DNA from: Planctomycetota bacterium
Lineage (GTDB): Bacteria > Planctomycetota > UBA1135
Length of the DNA: 49,404 bases
NCBI GenBank assembly: GCA_024275135.1
Contig: JAJRZS010000071.1
Coordinates: forward strand, 1-49,404
Reading direction: 5' to 3'
Positions 7,767-15,597 of the stretch are shown here, in pieces (the first letter of the stretch is position 1; every line of letters starts with the position of its first letter). The translations under genes were made by a program, and so were the position numbers. The notes below the pieces were generated by a model. That model was not told the DNA's origin and did not search any database. It saw nothing but the letters and a program-made list of their open reading frames with translations.

Positions 7767-10700
7767 TTAGTTGAAGGGCTCAGCCCGCTGGAGCCACTTA
7801 TCGAGGTCTTTTTCTTTAGGGTTGACCGGAGTGCCGGGGTGAATGATGCCAACCGGGCAAGCCTCGGCGGCTTTTACCAATTGTTGGAATGTGCCAGCTT
7901 TGACATCTGCGATGTAGGCTTGCTTTAGGTCGTTGTAGGCAAACATTTTGCCGTTGAGATTGGTGCATTCGTTGCAAGATGTGCAGCGCGCAGACTCGAT
8001 GTAGGCTTCCATGCCGAAATCGTCTTCTTCCTCTTCCACCTCTTCTTCAATTACCGCAACGGTGGCGGGGGCTTCCGCTACCGGTTGCGTTTCTGCATTC
8101 TCTGCCGGCTCAGCTGCGGGTTTCGTGGTAGAGCTTGATTCGGCTTGCTCCCATGCCGAAAGGTCGATTGGTGGTAAAGCTTCCAGGCTTTGCGCTCGTT
8201 CCAACAATTCAGCAACCGTTTGACTTCCATCGCCGGTGCGCAACAAACCTTCTGCCATGCGGCGGGCAATGATTTGTGGGAATTCCGTGCGCAGCTTTTG
8301 GATTTTCGCCTCGTATTCCTGGCGCAAATCCTGCATGCGCTGTTCGTATTCTCCTTCCAGCTCCGAGGCGACCTGACTGCGGGCATCTTCACTGACCTCC
8401 AAACCAGCCATCTCACGCAATTGATGCCAGAAGGAAAGCCGATCTTCAGCGAGGGCGACGATTTCCGCTGAGGCTTCCATGCGATGGAGTTTGCGGTTTT
8501 CGTCGACGACATAAATAAAGGGCTTAGCATCGCCGCGCTCTGCTTTCGGCAAGGCCATAAATTGGTGGAAGGGCATGCCGTCGGCGTCAGCGGCCAGTGG
8601 ACGGAAATGCTTTTTAAATCGCCCTTCATTGGCTGCCCAATCGGCGGTGGTCATTGGCATTTCCATGACTTGTTCGGCACCGTCGTCATCCACATAGTGG
8701 AGCTGATAATTGGGCCAAGTGTCTTCTAGGGCTGGGTTGGCATCCAAACTCAAACAATCAGCCATAGACTCACCGGCATCGGGATCGAATTCGATGGCGG
8801 GGAAGGCGCGGCTTTCCAGAGCCAAACGAGAACAACGCGTGGCGGCGTCGTCGGCAATGCCATGCTCGGGTGGGCAAGCGGCATGCAAAATGAAAATGGC
8901 GGGATGCTTGGATTGCAAACCTCGGAGTACGCCGCCGAGGAGGTGCGAGGCAGTGGCTTGGCTCGATTGCAAAACAAACACATTGCGGTGTGCCATCGCC
9001 AACAAAGCCAACTCTTTGCGTGTCTCGGTTTTGCCATGCTGGCCGCGACCGAACATAGCCATGTCGGAAACCTGACCGGTATAGCCGCTGGTACAAGCTT
9101 GCCCACCGGTGTTGGAATAAACTTGGGTGTCGAGCACCACGACGCGAACGGGTTTGCCCGAAGCTAACAAGCGCGACAAGTTTTGGAAACCAATGTCCAT
9201 CATCGCACCATCTCCGCCGACGGCAAAGATCGGCGGACACAGGGCGAACTCTTCCTCACTGAATTGTTGCCAATCAAATCCAGAATATGTTTTGGCGAAC
9301 TCTTCTGGGTTGTAGTTGCCCTCCAACTCCATCTGTGCCCGACGCTCGGCAAGAAAACCGTCCGCCATTTTGCGCATATGCGCTTCAAACAAACCAATGG
9401 CGACGGAGGGGGCATCCTGGAACAAATGGTTGACCCAGGGGAAGGGGTATGGGTTGTAGGGGTAGGTGCTTGCCCACACCGAGCTACAACCTGTGGAGTT
9501 GGCAAAACCAAGATGGGCTCGCCCATGTCCGCTCGGGCCTTCTGTGTAGCGCCAGTGCAAATCTTTGAGCTCCTGAACGCAATCCACAATGCGGCGGACA
9601 TCCGCCTGCTTGTCTTCCGCAACGGCAATGGCTTGGGTTTTGTCTTCGGCAATCGCTTGCAAATCGATGTCGGCTCCCAGCAATTTGCGGGCACGTTTTT
9701 CGAGTTCAGCAATCATCGTTTCCAAGCGCTGAACGCGCTCTGCAACGCGCGGCATCACTTGCGCATTGGCTGCGGCAATGACCAAATGCAAAGCCGTTTT
9801 TTCTCCGCATCCCAGACAGGCACCATCGCCACCTGTCATCGACAGGTAGTTTTCTTTCTTCAACAGCAGAGAGGGAAGAACCCCAATGCCTTCATCAAGG
9901 CTTGCGATTTTTACGTAACGGTCATCGGTTTCTGGTAAATCGAGCCAAAGGTCCCAATTGCGACGCAGCGTCTCGACCTTTTCGTCCGTTTGTTTGACCA
10001 CTTCTAGAGCGCCATCCGGGCAAACGTCGACACAAATCATGCATCCCTTGCAGGTATTGGGGTTGATGGTGATGGATAGCAAACCACCACTGCCCTTTTC
10101 CTTGCCTTCGGGGCCATCGAAGAATGGGCCGGTTTTGGCAAGCGGAAACTCAGCTAAGATGGCATGGACTGCCGCAAACTCTTTCTCTAGCTCGGCTTTG
10201 CGCTCCGCAGGGGGCGCCATTTTCTCCACCACGTTCTCAAAGGCGGTGGTGAAGGTGGCGGCAAATCCCGGGAAGGGGCCGGCCTTCATTAGCTTGCGAA
10301 GCTCCCTATCCAAATGTCTGAGGATGGTGGGGAAGCGCTGCAATGAGTGCGCCTTCGACGCCCGCGCGACGGCTTTTTCTAGTAAATCGGGGATGGGTGT
10401 GACCAGGCCGGGAATGGCCGTATCCGGGCATTGGGTCCAGCATTGACTGCACCCCGTGCAGTTTTCAGCCACAAATTGCGGCAGCTCAAACCGCACATTG
10501 GTCATGTCGCGCATGCTGCTCGTGACGGCAGGAATGGTGCTGGTGGCGGCAAAGGGATCGGCGATGCCCTCTTGTCCGGTGCTGTACATATGGCCGACTT
10601 GTTCCCAAAAGCGGCCCGGGTTGCCGAGGCCAGATTGTGCATTGTCGACGCGCATGCGGTCGGGAATATGCGGAACTTCACCGGCCTCCAGGCCGCCATC

Positions 10701-12806
10701 TTCGACGCTTTCCAAATCTAGGCGTTGCAGCGATTCATAACCGCGGCGAATCACACGCATGTTGTCTTCGACCACTTGTTGACCGAGATGGCCGAATTTT
10801 TTCTCCACCTGCTTGCGCATGGCATCGAGGAACTGGTCTTCCTCTAATCCTGCCCGATGCACCATCGGGGCAGCGTGGAAGAAGGCTCCTAAAAAGGCGG
10901 TGCCTTGCATCCGGTATTTCAAATCCTCTTTGGATGCTTCTTCTGCAGCAATTTTGAACGCATCCAAATACCAAACTTGAATCTTGCGCTGGCGAATGGT
11001 TTGCTGGGTCAGGCGCGGCAAAGTGTTCCAAAATTCTTGTGCTGCCAATTCACTTTGGATAATAAACACGCCGCCTTCCGCCAATCCTGCAAGCGGGTTG
11101 GAGTGGCGGAACACATTGGGATCGGGCGAGAGCACCACATCCACATGGCAGAGCTCGCAGTTTAGACGGATAGGCTCCGGAGCCAGAGAAGCATAAAACG
11201 TCGTTGGTTGCCCTTTCTTCTCGGAGCCATATTTTGGATTGGCTTTCATCTGCAAGCCGAGCAATTCGGCTGCCGTGACGGCCAGGTTTTTGCCCATGGT
11301 GATGGCTCCCCAGCCGCCAATGGAATGGATGCGAATATTGGTGGTTCCTGTGGGCAACAAATTGACCGGCTCAGCAGCATCCAAGGCCAGGTTTTCCAAA
11401 TCAGGATAGGCGTCGAGCAGTTGTTGCTGCCAAATCTGCAGCTTGGGCAGGCGCGTGTTTTTGCGTACAAAATCAATGCTCAGATAAAACTGCCGACGTT
11501 TGGCTCCCGCCTCCAACATGTTGTCGACGGCGGCGATGATGTCGTTGGGCTGCAAATCTCGACTGCCCATGCCAAAGCAGCCAGAATAGAAATCGGGTAT
11601 TTCCGTTGCCTGCAAGGCGGTAATGCCCGGATAGGCTTTGTTGGATCCACGTCCGTTTTCCAATCCCTGACTCATGGCCGCACGAATTTCTCGCAGGATG
11701 GGGGCATCCACCGAGAGCGGCTGATCGAGGCGCTCTAAAACCACCACGCCTTTTTTGCTGCGCAACATCTGGGTGATGAGGTCGGCGGGGAATGGACGGA
11801 ACATGGTGAGGTTTAAAACGCCCACTTTGATTCCGCGTTGTTCACGGAAGAAATCGGCAACGGCTTCCGAATTTTCGGTAACGGAGCCTTGCCCCACTAG
11901 GACGTAATCGGCGTCTTCAAGGCGATAACCCATGGCGCGGGCATATTGCCGCCCCGTGAGGGCAGCAAATTCGGCCATGGCTTGGTCGGCGAGCTCGGCA
12001 ACATGATCGAAATAGAACGGGCGTTGGGCAGCCACGCCTTGCGCATAGCTATCTTGGTTTTGCACCACTCCCAACATGGATGGGTAGTCCAAATCATAAA
12101 GCTCGGGAATGCGTCGGCGCTTTTCGCCAAAAACCAAACGCTGCGCCGGAGTGGGGGAATCGATGATGTCGGCGGGGTCTCCTAGGTAGGTGCGCACCAA
12201 GTCGGGCTCGGGAATGATAGCTGACTCGATGGAGTGGCTGGTGAGGAAGCCGTCTTGGGCGCAGACGCCAGGATTTAACGCCAACTCTGCGATGCGGTGG
12301 CATATGAGGTTCAAATCGGCCGCTTGGCTGACGTTTTTGGCAAAGATTTGGAAGAAGCCGGTGTCGTCGACGGCGTGATAATCGTCGTGCCCCGCATGCA
12401 CATTGAGCGTGTGTTTGGTCATCGCTCGGCACGCCATGTTGAGGACGTAACAAAGACGTTTGCCGACGGCGGCATACAGTGATTCATGCATATAGGCAAT
12501 GCCTTGGCCACTGGAGAAATTGGTGGAACGCAAGCCCATCAAATTCATGCCAGTCGTGACCGCAGCCGCAGCATGCTCTCCTTCCGGTTCAAAAAACAAC
12601 AAGCGGCGCCCAAAGACATTGGTTTTGCCCGCCGCGACTGCCGCAGCCCAGCCTTCCCCCATTTGTGTAGAGGGTGTGATGGGGTAGGCACCTGCAGCTT
12701 CACTGGCTGCCGTTTCCATGGCGACGACGGCCGAAGAACCATCCATGGTGACGGCAAGGCCGGGAAATTGTGGGGTGCCAGGTTTTCCGTTGTGCGAGGC
12801 GCTCAT
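7767..12806 (-). CDS. nifJ: Giant pyruvate:ferredoxin (flavodoxin) oxidoreductase with C-terminal coiled-coil and extra ferredoxin domain
   Basis: A 1679-residue single-chain 2-oxoacid:ferredoxin oxidoreductase. NifJ/PFOR is usually about 1170-1230 residues. In order: domain I with YPITPST (41-47), domain II (about 300-450), the gamma domain with IHSIGGWGAITMGK (493-506), ferredoxin motifs CTGCSQCWTQCP (783-794) and CKGCMICVDVCP (919-930), and the thiamine-diphosphate domain with CLGCGE (997-1002), GDGAMMDIG (1198-1206) and SNTGGQ (1231-1236). The two ferredoxin motifs lie about 125 residues apart, wider than usual. Beyond about residue 1400 comes unusual material: a heptad-like stretch (1470-1510), an Ala/Glu-rich linker (1555-1597), and CTSCNEC (1608-1614) with Cys1650-Pro, an additional single-cluster ferredoxin. 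It oxidises pyruvate with CoA to acetyl-CoA, CO2 and reduced ferredoxin, or the reverse. Pyruvate as substrate is inferred. Its start overlaps the rnfB stop by ATGA. Confidence 0.93.
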   Translation of the reverse strand: MSASHNGKPGTPQFPGLAVTMDGSSAVVAMETAASEAAGAYPITPSTQMGEGWAAAVAAGKTNVFGRRLLFFEPEGEHAAAAVTTGMNLMGLRSTNFSSGQGIAYMHESLYAAVGKRLCYVLNMACRAMTKHTLNVHAGHDDYHAVDDTGFFQIFAKNVSQAADLNLICHRIAELALNPGVCAQDGFLTSHSIESAIIPEPDLVRTYLGDPADIIDSPTPAQRLVFGEKRRRIPELYDLDYPSMLGVVQNQDSYAQGVAAQRPFYFDHVAELADQAMAEFAALTGRQYARAMGYRLEDADYVLVGQGSVTENSEAVADFFREQRGIKVGVLNLTMFRPFPADLITQMLRSKKGVVVLERLDQPLSVDAPILREIRAAMSQGLENGRGSNKAYPGITALQATEIPDFYSGCFGMGSRDLQPNDIIAAVDNMLEAGAKRRQFYLSIDFVRKNTRLPKLQIWQQQLLDAYPDLENLALDAAEPVNLLPTGTTNIRIHSIGGWGAITMGKNLAVTAAELLGLQMKANPKYGSEKKGQPTTFYASLAPEPIRLNCELCHVDVVLSPDPNVFRHSNPLAGLAEGGVFIIQSELAAQEFWNTLPRLTQQTIRQRKIQVWYLDAFKIAAEEASKEDLKYRMQGTAFLGAFFHAAPMVHRAGLEEDQFLDAMRKQVEKKFGHLGQQVVEDNMRVIRRGYESLQRLDLESVEDGGLEAGEVPHIPDRMRVDNAQSGLGNPGRFWEQVGHMYSTGQEGIADPFAATSTIPAVTSSMRDMTNVRFELPQFVAENCTGCSQCWTQCPDTAIPGLVTPIPDLLEKAVARASKAHSLQRFPTILRHLDRELRKLMKAGPFPGFAATFTTAFENVVEKMAPPAERKAELEKEFAAVHAILAEFPLAKTGPFFDGPEGKEKGSGGLLSITINPNTCKGCMICVDVCPDGALEVVKQTDEKVETLRRNWDLWLDLPETDDRYVKIASLDEGIGVLPSLLLKKENYLSMTGGDGACLGCGEKTALHLVIAAANAQVMPRVAERVQRLETMIAELEKRARKLLGADIDLQAIAEDKTQAIAVAEDKQADVRRIVDCVQELKDLHWRYTEGPSGHGRAHLGFANSTGCSSVWASTYPYNPYPFPWVNHLFQDAPSVAIGLFEAHMRKMADGFLAERRAQMELEGNYNPEEFAKTYSGFDWQQFSEEEFALCPPIFAVGGDGAMMDIGFQNLSRLLASGKPVRVVVLDTQVYSNTGGQACTSGYTGQVSDMAMFGRGQHGKTETRKELALLAMAHRNVFVLQSSQATASHLLGGVLRGLQSKHPAIFILHAACPPEHGIADDAATRCSRLALESRAFPAIEFDPDAGESMADCLSLDANPALEDTWPNYQLHYVDDDGAEQVMEMPMTTADWAANEGRFKKHFRPLAADADGMPFHQFMALPKAERGDAKPFIYVVDENRKLHRMEASAEIVALAEDRLSFWHQLREMAGLEVSEDARSQVASELEGEYEQRMQDLRQEYEAKIQKLRTEFPQIIARRMAEGLLRTGDGSQTVAELLERAQSLEALPPIDLSAWEQAESSSTTKPAAEPAENAETQPVAEAPATVAVIEEEVEEEEDDFGMEAYIESARCTSCNECTNLNGKMFAYNDLKQAYIADVKAGTFQQLVKAAEACPVGIIHPGTPVNPKEKDLDKWLQRAEPFN

Positions 12807-13654
12807 ACGGCAAAACTCCGTTCAGGAACCTGTAGTTCGGGGAATTGGGCACCATCGATCCAGACGATGGCGTTGGTAGGGCAGCGCCGAATGGCATCTT
12901 CACTGGCGCTTTCATTTTTGCTGTAGTCGACCACGGCGAGGCCGTCGGTGATGGCAATCAAGCCTTCGGCGGCGTCCGCGGCGCAGATTCCGCAACCGGT
13001 GCAAGCCACCTCGCATAACTCCTGAGCCGGCTCCCCTTCCAACAAACTCTTGCACTGCACCAGGATCTTTTGCTCGATAGGCATGAGTACGAACAAATCT
13101 TTAGGGCAAACCACCACGCAATCGTTGCACGCGGTGCACAGGTCGGGATTGACGACGGGAAGATCATTGGCGCTCATATGGATGGCGTCAAAGTCGCAGG
13201 CCTCGGCGCAGTCGGCCAAACCCAGGCATCCCCAGGCGCATCCCTTACCACCACCAGTAACAGCGGCAGCGGCCTGGCAGGTGTGATGTCCTTGATAGGG
13301 GGCAAGTTGGACTGCAACATCGGAACTACCGGCACAAAGCAGGCGCGCTACCCGTTTTTGGGCTTCACCCGCATCCACGCCGAGGTATTCGGCAACCACG
13401 TCCACATCGTCGGGGCCCATAACCGTGCAGCCGGAAGGTTGATGCTCTTCTTTCACCAGGGCCTCGGCAAAAGCGCGGCAACCGGGCGTGCCACAGGCTC
13501 CGCAGTTGGTGCCTGGCAGCAATTCTTCGACTTCGGCAATGCGCGGGTCTTCCCAAACGCGCAGCTTGCGATTGGCGAGGGCAATCGACACCCCGAAAAA
13601 AGTGCACACTCCACCAAGGATGAGGGCGGAGACGAGCAGGGCCGATGCCGACAT
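12803..13654 (-). CDS. rnfB: Rnf complex subunit RnfB, ferredoxin-interacting iron-sulfur subunit
   Basis: A 283-residue subunit: an N-terminal membrane anchor (4-26), the RnfB four-Cys domain CGACGTPGC...C (51, 54, 59, 76), then ferredoxin repeats. The first is unusual, CAWGCLGLADCAEAC (139-153), with no proline after the last Cys. The second is regular, CTACNDCVVVCP (173-184). In the third, CTGCGICAADAA (218-229), the usual fourth Cys is alanine. A lone CP (258-259) follows 34 residues later and could supply it. RnfB takes electrons from reduced ferredoxin. It is separated from rnfCDGEA by the PFOR gene, and its stop overlaps the PFOR start, so ferredoxin producer and consumer are made next to each other. 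Confidence 0.93.
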   Translation of the reverse strand: MSASALLVSALILGGVCTFFGVSIALANRKLRVWEDPRIAEVEELLPGTNCGACGTPGCRAFAEALVKEEHQPSGCTVMGPDDVDVVAEYLGVDAGEAQKRVARLLCAGSSDVAVQLAPYQGHHTCQAAAAVTGGGKGCAWGCLGLADCAEACDFDAIHMSANDLPVVNPDLCTACNDCVVVCPKDLFVLMPIEQKILVQCKSLLEGEPAQELCEVACTGCGICAADAAEGLIAITDGLAVVDYSKNESASEDAIRRCPTNAIVWIDGAQFPELQVPERSFAV

Positions 13655-13658
13655 GGTG

Positions 13659-14648
13659 CTAAACCTCTTCGAGGTGGGCTTTGTTCAGTAACAAAGCGGC
13701 GAGTTTGTCCACCGGACGTGCAGGTGAGGCCTCTTCGCTGGCAGGTGCCGATTCTGCGGCCTTGGCCAGGACTTGCAGTTGATGAACATCTTCCATCTGT
13801 TGCTGTAGGCTGAGTCCGCCAAAAGCATGTTTGGGCGCATGCGATGGTAGGTGCAGCAGGTTCAGCCGCTGATGCAGTGCAGTGCCGGCTAATGGGTTGT
13901 GTACGAACTGGGCGCAATCTTGGGGGACGATTGCGGCAACGCCGGGGCCGTCCCAGGCGGCAAATTCTGCTAGCAGTTGGGGGTCGGTGGTTTGCACGAC
14001 GAAAACTCCAGGGCTGATTAAGCGCGCCAGTGGGGCGGCCGAGCAGAGGTTGCCAAAGTTGAGGATGACTTTGACGGCGCCATCCAGGAACTCGCCAAGG
14101 TTGGTGGCTTGCACATCGCCGTCTTCGATATGAATGACCAACATCGGTGCCAACTTGCGTTGTTCCGGGCCCCAGTAGCGGAACAAATATTGGTCGAGCA
14201 GTGGTGCATGCTCTCGTTCGTCGAAACATCCTGCTGTGGCCAGTTGGGCTACCCGTGCAGCGCCAAAGGCACGTCCGATTTGGCGCAGGCTGTGCGACAA
14301 TAGGCACCGCAAGTTTTTGCCGGGTTGCAAGGTGTGGTGGGTGAGCTGGGTGCCCGCTTGATGTACCTCTTGCAAGACCGCAATGGCGCGCTGCAAGACC
14401 GGAGCCGCCGCTGGGGTTGCCGCTTGCTGGCCCTGGGCGAACTGAGCAAAACGATTCGGGTTGACGCGGCCTTGCGCAAAAGCGCCCAAATGCTCAGCCA
14501 TATGCACGGAGCGCGCGGCCTCGTCGCCTTCCAACTCGGCGACCAGACTTTGCAGTTGGGCGATGGTAGTTGCCAGGGAGGAGCGAAAGCCTTCCAAGGA
14601 TGGCTTGGCTACTGCCGCCAGATGTTTGGTGTGGGCGTCAGATGGCAT
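13659..14648 (-). CDS. Unknown 329-aa protein between korB and rnfB
   Basis: I do not recognise this family. The product begins MPSDAHTKHLAAVAKP. The first 110 residues look mostly helical, rich in Ala, Gln and Leu, and could form a helical bundle. A middle segment (about 120-260) alternates short hydrophobic strands and helices, such as LAPMLVIHIEDGDVQATN, GAVKVILNFGN and PGVFVVQTTD, suggesting an alpha/beta domain. The tail (about 300 onward) is low-complexity Ala/Glu/Pro, then a helix. There is no signal peptide, membrane span or cysteine cluster, so it is probably soluble and cytoplasmic. The frame also offers a TTG at 14657. The ATG at 14648 is preferred. It overlaps korB by about 11 nt and ends 4 nt before rnfB, so it is firmly inside the operon. 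A regulatory, scaffold or assembly role for the oxidoreductases is inferred from position only. Confidence 0.75.
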   Translation of the reverse strand: MPSDAHTKHLAAVAKPSLEGFRSSLATTIAQLQSLVAELEGDEAARSVHMAEHLGAFAQGRVNPNRFAQFAQGQQAATPAAAPVLQRAIAVLQEVHQAGTQLTHHTLQPGKNLRCLLSHSLRQIGRAFGAARVAQLATAGCFDEREHAPLLDQYLFRYWGPEQRKLAPMLVIHIEDGDVQATNLGEFLDGAVKVILNFGNLCSAAPLARLISPGVFVVQTTDPQLLAEFAAWDGPGVAAIVPQDCAQFVHNPLAGTALHQRLNLLHLPSHAPKHAFGGLSLQQQMEDVHQLQVLAKAAESAPASEEASPARPVDKLAALLLNKAHLEEV

Positions 14649-15588
14649 AGCGGTCAAACTCCTTATTGAGGAGGTTTATTTTTTCCTCCACGGTGCGTTT
14701 GGGGACAGTGCGCAACACTTCGTAGCGAGGAAAGCTTTCGTTGCGGAAGAACAATCCGACGCGTACCCGATCGCAGGCTTCAGCAAGGCGGCGAGCTTCG
14801 TGGATGTCGCTCGGGTCGTGGGTGATTTGGGATTTGTAGATGCCTGCGCTGGTTGGATCTTCAATGCCCTGAGGATGGACTAGAACATCGGTAATCTGCG
14901 GATTCTTCACCGCTTCGGTGAAGATGTCGGGGGTGAACACCGGGCAGCGCTGGAGGATGCGCACAAAAGAAAGGCCTTGGTGGGCATGAGCCGCTTCCAA
15001 AGTGGCAGCCAGGTGCGAGGGCATCCAATCGGCAGTTTGGGCAACAAAACTAGCGTTGGTGATGCCCAAGGTCGTTTGCAGTGGATTGATTGGTGGCAAG
15101 TAGCTCCCCCGCGGCTGGGTATTGGATTTAAATCCCTGCGGGGTTGTGGGCGAGGTTTGCTTTTTGGTGAGACCGTAGATGTTGTTGTCCAACAGCATCA
15201 CCGTGAGGTTGAGGTTGTAGCGAATGGCGTGCACCCAGTGGCCCGCACCAATGGAGCAACAATCCCCATCTCCCATGACCACAAACACATCCAGTTCTGG
15301 GCGCGCTAATTTGATGCCGGTAGCCAAGGGTAATGCACGGCCGTGAATGCCGTGAAAGCCATAAGTTTCGACGTAGTGTGGGAAGCGGCTGGAGCAGCCG
15401 ATGCCCGACACAAACACGGTGGTTTCTGGCTTGAGTTGCTCCGTAGCCAACAAACGTTGAACCGCAGTTAAGATGGCGTGGTCGCCGCAACCTGGACACC
15501 AACGAGGGGTGGGGCCCCCATAGTCCTCCAAGGAAAAGTTGCGATTATCCAGAGTTTCGCAACCGAGTAGGGAACAGGTAGAACTCAT
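14638..15588 (-). CDS. korB: 2-oxoacid:ferredoxin oxidoreductase beta subunit (KorB type)
   Basis: A 316-residue thiamine-diphosphate subunit. WCPGCGDH (about 31-38) and a further Cys in SGIGCSSRFPHY supply the cysteines for the [4Fe-4S] cluster. MGDGDCCSIGAGH and the following LLDNNIYGLTKKQTSPT form the ThDP and magnesium site. The length and the LTKKQTSPTT motif match two-subunit KorAB and related enzymes. Together with KorA it interconverts 2-oxoglutarate and succinyl-CoA using ferredoxin. Other 2-oxoacids are possible, since substrate cannot be assigned by eye. It starts 9 nt after korA and its 3' end overlaps the next gene. Confidence 0.92.
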   Translation of the reverse strand: MSSTCSLLGCETLDNRNFSLEDYGGPTPRWCPGCGDHAILTAVQRLLATEQLKPETTVFVSGIGCSSRFPHYVETYGFHGIHGRALPLATGIKLARPELDVFVVMGDGDCCSIGAGHWVHAIRYNLNLTVMLLDNNIYGLTKKQTSPTTPQGFKSNTQPRGSYLPPINPLQTTLGITNASFVAQTADWMPSHLAATLEAAHAHQGLSFVRILQRCPVFTPDIFTEAVKNPQITDVLVHPQGIEDPTSAGIYKSQITHDPSDIHEARRLAEACDRVRVGLFFRNESFPRYEVLRTVPKRTVEEKINLLNKEFDRYAI

Positions 15589-15597
15589 GGGGAATCC

